From: Actinotalea sp. Marseille-Q4924
GTDB taxonomy: Bacteria > Actinomycetota > Actinomycetes > Actinomycetales > Cellulomonadaceae
Reading direction: 5' to 3'
Assembly (NCBI RefSeq): GCF_916618755.1
Contig: NZ_CAKAKB010000001.1
Coordinates: 62,001 to 126,000, forward strand
Length of the DNA: 64,000 bases
Within the stretch, counting starts at the first letter, position 1. Each line of letters opens with the position of its first letter. This document shows positions 8,816 to 17,500 of this stretch, piece after piece. The notes below the pieces were generated by a model that saw only the letters and a list, made by a program, of their open reading frames with translations, ran no database searches and was not told where the DNA came from. The position numbers were made by a program, and so were the translations under genes.

Positions 8816-9861
8816 CCGTCGCCGAGCACCTGCGCGCCCGCACGCCCACGCGGCGCTGGGTGAGCCTCGCCGCCGCGGCTGCGGTATGGCTCGCGCTGTA
8901 CCGGGTCAACCGCCCGCTGTGGGACTGGGTCGTCGGCGACGTCGTCGGGCTCGACCTGGGCAGCCGGCTCGGGTCCGGCGTGCACTTCTTCCTCTACGAC
9001 ACCGTGAAGATCGCGCTGCTGCTGGTGGGGATCATCTTCGTGGTCACGGTGCTGCGCTCGTTCATGAGCGTGGAGCGCACGCGCGCCCTGCTCGGCGGGA
9101 AGCGCGAGGGTGTCGGCAACGTCATGGCGGCCGGGCTCGGCGTCGTCACGCCGTTCTGCTCGTGCAGCGCCGTCCCGGCCTTCATCGGCTTCGTCGCCGC
9201 CGGCGTCCCCGTCGGGGTGACGCTCAGCTTCCTCATCGCCAGCCCGCTGGTGAACGAGGTGGCCGTCGTCCTCCTGCTCGGGCTCTTCGGCCCCGGCGCC
9301 GCCCTGCTCTACCTGGCCGCCGGCCTGACGATCGCCGTGGTCGCCGGCTTCCTGCTCGGACGGCTCCGGCCGGAGCGATGGGTGGAGCCCTTCGTGTTCG
9401 AGACCCGCCTCGGCGGTCGGCTCGTGGACTCCACGGCCGGGCTCGACTGGGACGACCGCATCCAGATGGGCGTCGAGGAGGTGCTGACGATCCTGCGGAA
9501 GATCTGGCCGTTCCTCCTCGTCGGCATCGGGATCGGCGCCGCCATCCACGGCTGGGCGCCGGAGGACTTCTTCGCCCGGTACGCGGGCGCGGACAACCCG
9601 CTCGCCGTCGTCCTCGCCGTCGCCATCGGCATCCCGCTGTACTCGAACGCCGCCGGCGTCATGCCGCTCGTGCAGGCCCTGTACGACAAGGGTCTGCCGA
9701 TGGGGACGCTGCTGGCCTTCATGATGGCGGTCGTCGCGCTGAGCCTCCCCGAGCTCGTCCTGCTGCGCCGCGTCCTCCGGCCGCAGCTCATCGCGGCGTT
9801 CGTCGCCGTCGTCGGGACCGGGATCGTCGCCGTCGGCTACCTCTTCAACGCCGTCCTGTGA
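8812..9861 (+). CDS. DUF318/ArsP-type permease
   Basis: An inner-membrane permease of 349 residues with about eight to ten helices, of the family that includes ArsP (efflux of trivalent organoarsenicals) and putative Cu/Zn exporters. Key signatures are TPFCSCSAVP (Cys 116, Cys 118) in the first half, SPLVNEVAV, and the matching IPLYSNAAGVMPL in the second half, reflecting an internal duplication. Start GTG 8812 overlaps the arsR-type stop by four bases. The upstream ArsR and the downstream CxxC protein make metal or metalloid efflux the likely role; the exact ion is not shown. Confidence 0.85.
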   Translation: MTVAEHLRARTPTRRWVSLAAAAAVWLALYRVNRPLWDWVVGDVVGLDLGSRLGSGVHFFLYDTVKIALLLVGIIFVVTVLRSFMSVERTRALLGGKREGVGNVMAAGLGVVTPFCSCSAVPAFIGFVAAGVPVGVTLSFLIASPLVNEVAVVLLLGLFGPGAALLYLAAGLTIAVVAGFLLGRLRPERWVEPFVFETRLGGRLVDSTAGLDWDDRIQMGVEEVLTILRKIWPFLLVGIGIGAAIHGWAPEDFFARYAGADNPLAVVLAVAIGIPLYSNAAGVMPLVQALYDKGLPMGTLLAFMMAVVALSLPELVLLRRVLRPQLIAAFVAVVGTGIVAVGYLFNAVL

Positions 9862-9916
9862 CGCGCGCCCCCCACCGGCCCGCCGCCCCCAGCACCCCCA
9901 CCGCGAGGAGAGCACC

Positions 9917-10159
9917 GTGAACATCAAGATCCTCGGCCCCGGCTGCGCCAACTGCGCGGCCCTGGAGCGCGTGACCCGCGAGGCCGTCGACTCCCTGGGC
10001 CTCGACGCGCGCATCGAGAAGGTGACGGACTACCCGACCATCGTCGGCTACGGCGTGATGCGGACGCCCGCGCTCGTCGTGGACGAGGAGGTCGTCGTCT
10101 CCGGCCGGGTACCGACGGCCGCCCGCGTGCGGGAGCTCATCGCCCCCCTCGTCGGCTGA
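9917..10159 (+). CDS. Small thioredoxin-fold CxxC protein
   Basis: 80 residues with CANC (Cys 10, Cys 13) after the first strand and a cis-Pro-containing MRTPALVVD, the pattern of the archaeal/bacterial mini-thioredoxin (TM0996/redox-active disulfide protein 2) family. These genes often follow DUF318 permeases. It may deliver electrons or thiol-bound metal to the permease. Start GTG 9917 with GAGGAGAG upstream, 55 bases after the permease gene; probably the same operon. Confidence 0.85.
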   Translation: MNIKILGPGCANCAALERVTREAVDSLGLDARIEKVTDYPTIVGYGVMRTPALVVDEEVVVSGRVPTAARVRELIAPLVG

Positions 10160-10274
10160 GCCGAACATCGTCTTCAGGTCTTCATGGGCGCCGTTGGGCA
10201 CCCAGGGTGCGGTCACGGGCTGATCTGCCTAGCGTCAAGAACGTCCACAGTGCAGGCCAGGAAGGAGCGGACCG

Positions 10275-10853
10275 GTGTCGACAGCGGAGCCCGAGGGCCG
10301 TCACGTCACGCACGACGGCCACATGGCGGGCATGTACCTGCGCTTCGCCGCCATGATCCTCACCGGCATGGTGGTCATGTACTTCGTGATGTTCGTCGGC
10401 TCGTGGGAGTGGAGCCACATCCGCTTCAGCCAGAGCCGCGTCTTCATGGCGATCACCATGGGCGGCGCCATGGGGCTGGTGATGCTCGCGTGGATGCTGA
10501 CCATGTACAAGAGCACGAAGGCGAACATCGCCGTCGTCGTCGCCAGCCTCGTGCTGCTCGGGGGCGGCGCGGCACTGGACCGGAGCCAGGCGACGGTCGG
10601 CGACTCCGCCTTCATGAGCGGGATGATCCCGCACCACTCCCTGGCCATCACCCGCTCGGAGCGCGCACAGATCGAGGACGTCCGCGTCTGCGAGCTGGCG
10701 GTCGCGATCAGCGAGGCGCAGCGGCGCGAGATCGACGAGATGGAGTGGCTCATCCAGGACATCGCCGAGAACGGGATCGCCTCCACGCCCGAGGAGGCGC
10801 AGGCGCGGCCGATCCCGGAGTTCCCCGCGTCGGCCCTGCGCGACTGCCCCTGA
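10275..10853 (+). CDS. DUF305 membrane-anchored protein
   Basis: 192 residues. Three N-terminal helices (about residues 19-40, 52-73 and 80-98) carry many Met residues (MVVMYFVMFV). The extracytoplasmic four-helix DUF305 domain contains the hallmark MIPHHSLAI. DUF305 proteins are ferritin-like and common near copper and other metal genes. Start GTG 10275, preceded by AGGAAGGAG. The 115-base gap after the CxxC gene has a small GCACCC-A-GGGTGC hairpin (10198-10210), so it may be its own unit. Its link to the arsR-permease set is by position only. Confidence 0.8.
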   Translation: MSTAEPEGRHVTHDGHMAGMYLRFAAMILTGMVVMYFVMFVGSWEWSHIRFSQSRVFMAITMGGAMGLVMLAWMLTMYKSTKANIAVVVASLVLLGGGAALDRSQATVGDSAFMSGMIPHHSLAITRSERAQIEDVRVCELAVAISEAQRREIDEMEWLIQDIAENGIASTPEEAQARPIPEFPASALRDCP

Positions 10854-10862
10854 TCCCGACGC

Positions 10863-12125
10863 TCACCCTCGCCGCAGGCGCTCCGCCCGCTCGACGACCC
10901 GCCCGACGCCCGCCGCGCCGTCCCAGGAGTACACCGACACCCCGTCGATGAAGACCTGCTCCGCCCGCGAGGCGACGTCCAGCGGGTCACCGGACCACAC
11001 GACGACGTCGGCGTCCAGGCCGGGCCGCAGCGCACCCACCCGGTCGCCGAGCCCCATCATCTGCGCCGGGTTCACCGTCAGCGCCTGGAGAGCGACCTCG
11101 GCGGGCAGGCCCTCCTTCACGGCCAGCGTGGCCTGGTGCACGAGGAAGTTGATGGGCACGACGGGATGGTCTGTCGTGATCGCGACGCGCACGCCGGCCT
11201 CGACCAGGCGCGCCAGGTGCGCGATGGCCCGGTCCCGCAGCTCCACCTTCGACCGGCTCGTGAACATCGGCCCGAACACCACGGGGATGTCCTTCTCGGC
11301 CAGGACGTCCGCGATCTTGTGACCCTCCGTGCCGTGGTTGACGACGAGCCGGCACCCGAACTCCTCGGCGAGGCGGATCGCGGTGGCGATGTCGTCGTGC
11401 CGGTGGCAGTGCTGGTCCCACAGCAGCTCCCCGTCGAGCACCCGGACGAGCGTCTCCAGGCCCAGGTCCCGCGCGAACGGCTCACCCTTGCGCTCGGCGG
11501 CCTCCCGCGCGGCGCGGTAGTGCTGCGCCTTGGTGAACGCCTCCCGGATCACGAGCGACACGCCCAGGCGGGTCGACGGCAGCTGCTTGCGGTCCCTGTA
11601 GACGCGCTTCGGGTTCTCTCCCAGCGCCGACTTCACGCTGACCGCGGCGCGGATGACCTGCTCGTCCACCGTGCGACCGCCCCAGCTCTTGATCGCGACG
11701 CTCTGCCCGCCGATGGGGTTGCCGGAGCCCGGCTTGACCACGATGGCCGTCACGCCGCCCGCGAGGGCGTCGCGGAACCCCTCGTCGTCGATGTTGATCC
11801 CGTCGATCGCGCGGACGGCGGCGCGGTCCGGGTCGGTCAGCTCGTTGACGTCGTCGCCGGCGACGCCCTCGCCCTCCTCCCAGATCCCGACGTGCCCGTG
11901 CGCCTCGACGAAGCCGGGGAGCACCCAGCGTCCGGTCGCGTCCACCCGGTGCGTGCCGTCCGGGACGGTGACATCGGCGCCGACGGCGACGATGCGGCCC
12001 CCCTCGACGAGGACCGTCCCGTTCTCGACGGGCGGCCCGCTCACCGGGACGACGTAGCCGCCGGTGATCGCGATGCGACGGGGTGTGGTGGCGGGCTCCG
12101 GGGCGCTGACGGTGACGTGGCTCAT
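10863..12125 (-). CDS. Amidohydrolase family protein
   Basis: 420 residues. The N-terminal strand domain is followed by the TIM barrel with metal motif LPGFVEAHGH, a conserved KPGSGNPIGG loop, VNHGTEGHKI, and TTDHPVVPI, ending in the usual PGLDADVVVWSGDPL strand. This is the imidazolonepropionase/hydantoinase-like superfamily; the reaction is not identifiable. Start ATG 12125 has TACGGT exactly six bases upstream and no Shine-Dalgarno, again a leaderless layout. It converges on the DUF305 gene and diverges from the GNAT gene. Confidence 0.85.
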   Translation of the reverse strand: MSHVTVSAPEPATTPRRIAITGGYVVPVSGPPVENGTVLVEGGRIVAVGADVTVPDGTHRVDATGRWVLPGFVEAHGHVGIWEEGEGVAGDDVNELTDPDRAAVRAIDGINIDDEGFRDALAGGVTAIVVKPGSGNPIGGQSVAIKSWGGRTVDEQVIRAAVSVKSALGENPKRVYRDRKQLPSTRLGVSLVIREAFTKAQHYRAAREAAERKGEPFARDLGLETLVRVLDGELLWDQHCHRHDDIATAIRLAEEFGCRLVVNHGTEGHKIADVLAEKDIPVVFGPMFTSRSKVELRDRAIAHLARLVEAGVRVAITTDHPVVPINFLVHQATLAVKEGLPAEVALQALTVNPAQMMGLGDRVGALRPGLDADVVVWSGDPLDVASRAEQVFIDGVSVYSWDGAAGVGRVVERAERLRRG

Positions 12126-12150
12126 GCCCTCACCGTAGGCACGGATGCCG

Positions 12151-12162
12151 CCGACCGGTCGG
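12151..12162. promoter_or_regulatory. 12-base palindrome before the amidohydrolase gene
   Basis: CCGACCGGTCGG is perfectly palindromic and lies about 14 bases upstream of the TACGGT -10 box of the amidohydrolase gene, where a repressor would cover the -35 region. Confidence 0.3.
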
Positions 12163-12280
12163 ATCGCGTGCCGTCGTCGGTTCCGACCGCCCGGCCGGGC
12201 TCGTGACGCGCCCGCCGTCGGGAGCCCGACGTCGCGGGAATCGGCTGGATCCTGGGCGCCCACCGGAGGAGCCTCGGAGG

Positions 12281-13503
12281 ATGCCGTCGTCGCCCACCGT
12301 TCCTGACGGGCTCGTCCTCCGGACCGCCCGCCCCGCCGACCTCGACCAGATCGGTGCGCTGCTGGCCGACCGCGGGGAGGACGTCGACGCCCTCGACCAC
12401 CGGCTGGCCGTGGAGGACCGGATCTCGGGTGGGACGCGTGCGCCGTGGTCGTCGACGGGGACCGGGTCGTCTCGACCGCCCTCCTGCTGGACGAGACGGT
12501 GCGCATCGGGGACGTCGTCGTGCCGGCCGGTCAGGTCGAGCTCGTCGCGACGGACCGCGCGTACGAGGGCCGGGGCCTGGTCCGGGCACTCATGGGGTGG
12601 GCGCACGAGCGCTCCGCCGCCCGCGGCCACCTGCTCCAGGTCATGATCGGGATCCCGTACTTCTACCGGCTCTTCGGCTACGAGTACGTCATCGACATCC
12701 CCCGGGCCCGCGCGCTCGCGGACCCCCCGACGGCTGCGGGGGCGCTCGCCCTGCGCGGTGCGACGCGCGCCGACCTGCCCGCGCTCGCGGCCCTCCAGGA
12801 CGCCGCGCAGTCGGCGTACGACGTCGCCGTGCCCCACCCGTCGGCCCGGCGTCGGTGGCTCCTCGAGCACGACGCGTCCACGACATGGGTGGTCGAGCGC
12901 GACGGCGTCGTCGTCGGCACGGTGCGCACCGGAGCCGCCGAGGAGGGCGCCGAGGACGTGCTCGTCGCGGAGCCGGCCGCGGCCGACCCGGCCGCCGCCC
13001 ACCTCCTGCTGCGCGCCGCCGTCGGCCGCTTCCCGGGTGCGACGCTGCACGTGGTGCACCGCCCGCTCGCCGTGACCGGCCGGGCGTGGGGGTCCCTGCT
13101 CGCGCCCCCGGGGGAGACGGCCGAGCAGTACTACGTCCGCCTCGACCACCCCGAGCGCCTCCTCGACGCGCTGCGCCCGCTGCTCGGCGCACGGCTGCGC
13201 GCGGCGGGCCTGCAGCGTCGCGAGGTGGTCCTGTCGACGTTCGGCCGGCACTACCGCATGACCGTCGCCGACGACGGCGCGCTGGGCCCGGTCGCCGTCG
13301 GCGGCCCGATGCAAGACCCCGGTGCGCACGGCGCCGCGGGGGTCGCCCCGACCCACCTCGCCGACCTGCTGCTGGGTCCGCTCGGGATGCACGGGCTCGC
13401 CCGTCGCCGCCCCGACGTCTACCCGGGACGCGACGTCGAGCTCTTCGAGGCGCTCTTCCCGCCCATGACGGCGGACCTGCTCACCTACTACCTGCCGTGG
13501 TGA
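12281..13503 (+). pseudogene. GNAT N-acetyltransferase (Eis-like), apparent single-base frameshift
   Basis: Two frames together make one protein of about 407 residues. The first, from ATG 12281 (GGAGGAG upstream), encodes LVLRTARPADLDQIGALL through LAVED. The rest, in another frame from about 12415, continues with PDLGWDACAVVVDGDRVVSTAL and all remaining GNAT motifs (EGRGLVRALM, FYRLFGYEY), then the second half and a C-terminal domain like that of Eis-type acetyltransferases. Insertion of one C in GACCGG near 12418 would restore a continuous reading. Either the gene is newly inactivated, the sequence has an error, or ribosomes shift frame. A shorter product starting at GTG 12445 would lack the first strand and helix of the fold. 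Confidence 0.75.
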
Positions 13504-13531
13504 CGTGCGGGTCCGCGACCGGCCACGCGGG

Positions 13532-14362
13532 TCAGTAGACGAAGATCGGGAAGAGGTGGGGGTTGTTCGCGTGCACGATCGCCATGAAGACGATCGCGTC
13601 GAACAGCAGGTGCACGACCAGCACGAGGGTCAGCGACCGCGTGCGCGTGAAGATGAGGCCCTGGAGGAGGGCGAACGGGATCGTCAGCAACGGCCCCCAC
13701 TCGCGGTAGCCGAGCTCCCACAGGAACGACACGAAGATCGCCGTCTGCAGCAGGTTGGCCTGCCAGGGGCGGAAGTGCCGCAGCAGCAGGGCGAAGCACA
13801 GGCAGATGAAGAACAGCTCGTCCCACGTGCCGACGGCGTTGACGCCGACGAAGAACCGGCCCAGCTCGCTCGGTGAGGTGATGTCCGGCCAGTTCCGGTA
13901 CGCGCCCGAGCTGATGAAGTAGAACGGCAGGATCGCCCAGCCGAGCAGCGGCACGGCGACGATGTAGGCCTTCTCGCTGCGCGGCCAGCGGTTGCCCGTG
14001 CGCCACGGGAACCGGATGGCGCGACGCCGGTAGACGAACCGGTCCACGAGGAACGGCACGAGCACGGCGAGCGTCAGCGCCGTGCCGATCGCGAAGAACC
14101 GCGGCCACGAGACGTCGGCCGCCATCGACGTCGTGCTGACGATCGCGACCCCGAGGCCGATGAGGACCAGGTCCTTCGCGAGCGGTCGGTCGACGAGCCA
14201 GGCCGCGGCGAGGCTGAGCACGAGGACGACGTACCCGAGCGGTCGCAGGTGCACCCCGAACAGCAGGACCGCGGACGCCGAGACACCGGCGGCCGGCGCG
14301 AGCTTCCACGAGAGCGCGGGCGGGGCCTCGGTGGCGGGGAGCGTCGTCGCGGGCACCGACAC
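13532..14362 (-). CDS. CPBP-family-like membrane protein with atypical active site
   Basis: 276 residues with about eight helices. The last part resembles CPBP intramembrane proteases (Abi family): GTWDELFFICL where the family usually has EExxxR, then FLWELGYREWG and HLLFDAIV, matching motifs 2 and 3. The first catalytic Glu of the EE pair is Asp here and the Arg is absent, so proteolysis is doubtful. Start GTG 14362. It follows the GH16 gene on the same strand, separated by a hairpin-rich spacer. Confidence 0.6.
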   Translation of the reverse strand: MSVPATTLPATEAPPALSWKLAPAAGVSASAVLLFGVHLRPLGYVVLVLSLAAAWLVDRPLAKDLVLIGLGVAIVSTTSMAADVSWPRFFAIGTALTLAVLVPFLVDRFVYRRRAIRFPWRTGNRWPRSEKAYIVAVPLLGWAILPFYFISSGAYRNWPDITSPSELGRFFVGVNAVGTWDELFFICLCFALLLRHFRPWQANLLQTAIFVSFLWELGYREWGPLLTIPFALLQGLIFTRTRSLTLVLVVHLLFDAIVFMAIVHANNPHLFPIFVY

Positions 14363-14480
14363 AGGATGCCCTGCGGGAGCGCGATCACGAACCGCTGGTC
14401 CGGGGTGCGCGGGGAGGTCGTGGTCCGGATGCCGGAGGCGGGGCTCCCCGCGACAGGGACCGTGACGGTCCCGGACGCAG

Positions 14481-14522
14481 CGGAGCCCCGCGCCGGACGC
14501 GAGGTCCGGACGCGGGGCTCCG
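14481..14522 (-). terminator. Strong hairpin downstream of the GH16 gene
   Basis: An 18-base left arm (14481-14498) and its right arm (14504-14522, with one bulged A at 14510) enclose the loop GCGAG. It is about 60 bases after the GH16 stop codon on the minus strand. Nearby are three more perfect inverted repeats: CGACGGCG/CGCCGTCG (14531-14546), GGGACCGT-G-ACGGTCCC (14456-14472) and GCGGGG-CT-CCCCGC (14438-14451). The rest of 14363-14580 holds no gene. Confidence 0.65.
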
Positions 14523-14580
14523 TGGGACGACGACGGCGCGCCGTCGGTCAGCTGTCCGTCAGCCGTCCGTCAGCAGGGCA

Positions 14581-17500
14581 TCAGCGCCTCAGCGGCGCCC
14601 CGCCCGTCGGACGTCCCGGCGTGGTGGCGCCGGTGTCGGTGCGCTCACCCGCCGTCGGCCCGCCCGGGCCGAACCGGCCGCCCGGACCGGCCGGCTCACC
14701 CGGCCCGCCCGGGCCGAAGGGACCGCCGGGCCCGAACGGCCCGCCCGGGCCGAAGATCCCACCCGGTCCCCACGGGGGACCGGACGGCTCCGGCTCCTCC
14801 GAGCCGCCGTCGACCACGCCCAGCGTGACCCGGTCGAGCAGCACCTCGTCGCCGGCCGCGACCGAGTCGCCGAGGTCCAGGCCGTAGCCGTGCACCGCCG
14901 TCAGGGTCAGGCCGTTGTCCGGCGCGCCCTCGGGCTGGTCCGCGGACCGCTCGAAGTCGGCGAACGGGATGCTGATCTGCTGCCAGCCGGCCTCGTCGTC
15001 GACGAAGGTCGCCTCGAAGCGCTCAGCGGTGTCCGGTGCCTGCTCCACCGAGATGTAGTCGATGAGGTAGGACGCGGGCAGCTGGAGGTCGTCGGCGATG
15101 GTGCCGCCGAAGTTGCCCCCGATCGCCAGGTTCGCGATGAGGAAGAACGGGTGCTCGAACACCCACTCCGACCCGGCGGGCAGGTCCGCCGGGGTCACCT
15201 GGTGGAACTGCTCGCCGTCCATGAACCAGGTGATCTTGTAGGGCTCCCACTCGACCGTGAAGGTGTGGAAGTCGTCCGCGAAGGACGTGCCCTCCGGCAG
15301 GTAGACCCGGCCGTCGATCGACTGGCCGCCGGAGTACCCGGGGCCGTGGATCGTGCCGAACGCCTCGTTCGGCATGCCGTTGTCGCCCTCGACGTGCTCC
15401 ATGATGTCGATCTCGCCGGTCTGCGGCCATCCCACGTCGAGGAAGTCGTTGCCGAGCGTCCAGAACGCCGGCCACAGGCCCTCGCCGCCCGGGACCTTGA
15501 CCCGGGCCTCGATCCGGCCGTGCAGGAACTCCTGCTTGTCCATGGTCGAGATGCGCGCCGACGTGTAGTCGCACGCCACGTTGCTCGAGGAGCACCACAG
15601 GGACTCGTCGGTGTTCTCGCGCAGCTGGATCTCGAGGTTGCCCTCGCCGTCCTGCCACACGTTCTCGTCACCCGGCGTGTAGAACTGCGACTCCTGGTTG
15701 CCCCAGCCCCAGCCGCCGGTCTCGTTCGACCACGACGTCGGGTCCACCGGCGTGCCGGCGGGGGCGTCGAAGTCGTCGAAGTAGACGCGCTCGGTCCAGC
15801 CCTCGGGGCCGGGGTCCGGGGCGTCGTCGTCGCGCAGGTCCACCGTGACCGGCTCCCCGCTGCCCGTGCCCCGGTACCAGAACGTCAGGCCGTCGCTGCC
15901 CGACCAGTCCTGCGGCTGGGCGAAGTCGCGGCGCACGGTCGCGCCCGGCTCCTCGACGGTGATGCGGGCGACGCCCTCGTCGGCCGCCTGGCCCGGGTAG
16001 GCCAGGGCGCCGTCGGCGGGCACGCGGATCGTGTCGAGGACCGAGCCCTCGGCGCGCCACAGGCCCGCCTCGTCCTCGAAGTCCTCGATCAGCGCGGGGT
16101 CGCGGACGTCGTCGTCCTCGATGGTGATGCTGGCGAACCGCGCGAACGGGCTGAGCTCGCCCGGGCCGGTCACGCCCGAGAGCGCCACCTGGACGGTCTT
16201 GTCGAGCTCGGCCTTGTCGTCGTCGGGCAGCTCGACCGAGAAGGTCTTCTCCGTCTCGCCGGGGGCGAACTCGAGGGTGCCGCTCGTGGCGACGTAGTCG
16301 CGGCCGAGCGCGGCCGGGACGTCCTCGGTCCGCGTGCGGTCCGTGCTGTCCAGCGTGGCGTAGTCGACCGTGACGGTCTCCTGCGCCGGGCGACCGAGCG
16401 TGACGGTGACCGTCTGGGGTGCGCCCTCCGCGGCCTGGTAGACACCGCGGTCGAAGCCGACGAGCAGCGGCACGTCGGCGAGGCTCGCGCCCCATCGGGC
16501 GACCCGGTCGACGAGGTACTGCTGCGAGCCGGTCGTCTGCGCGACGCCGATCGCGTAGCCGTGGACCTCGTCCAGCGTGAAGCCGTCGTTCGGGGCACCG
16601 TTGCCGATGTCCTTGCGCGAGAAGTCGGCCCACTCGAGCTCGACGAACCGCCAGCCGACGACGTCGTCCGTGACCGTCGCGCTGTAGCGCTCGGCGTCGT
16701 CGCGGGTCGAGCCCTCGCCGCGGTTCTCGATGACGTCGACGTAGACCTGGTCGCCCGTGCCCTGGCCGAGCAGCCAGAAGTTCAGGCCCTCCGAGTCGCT
16801 CCAGTCCTGGGGCGTCCAGACGCCGTCGGACGCGAACGCGTGGGACACGCCCGCCCAGCTGCCGGCGGGGACGTCGAGCGTGAGGCCGAGGGCGCTGTTG
16901 CCGTCCTCGGCGCCCGGCCGCGCGGCCGTGCGCTCGTCGGTGACGACCTCCGCGGTCACGGCGCCGCCGTTGCCGGAGTAGGTCTGGAAGCCCAGGCCGA
17001 GGCCGTTCGCGTCCGTGCCGGAGGGCAGGCCGCCCTCGTACTCGAACTCGTCGATGACCGTCTCGGGGACGGTGAGGGAGACGTCCTCGAGGTACCAGGT
17101 GGTCTCGTTCGGCACGGCGGTCGCGCCGATCGCCCAGCCGTGGACGGCCGTCAGGTTGAGGCCGTCGTTGGGTGCGCCGTTGCCGATCTCCTTGCGCGTG
17201 AAGGTGCTGAACGGGAGCTCGACGTACGTCCAGCCGACCGTGTCGTCGGTGAAGACGACGCTGTGCCGCTCGGCGTCATCGGTGGTGGAGCCCGGGTTGC
17301 GGTTGTCCAGCAGATCCACGAAGAGCGACCGGCCGCTGTTGGTGCCGTAGAACCAGAAGGACAGGCCGTCGTAGCGGCTCCAGTCCTGCGGGGTCCACGC
17401 GCCGCCCGGCTCGCCCAGCTTCTGGGTGACGCCCGCGAAGGACGGCGCCTGCATGGTCAGGCGCAGGGCCGTGTCCCCGGCGTCGCTGCCGGGGGCCGGC

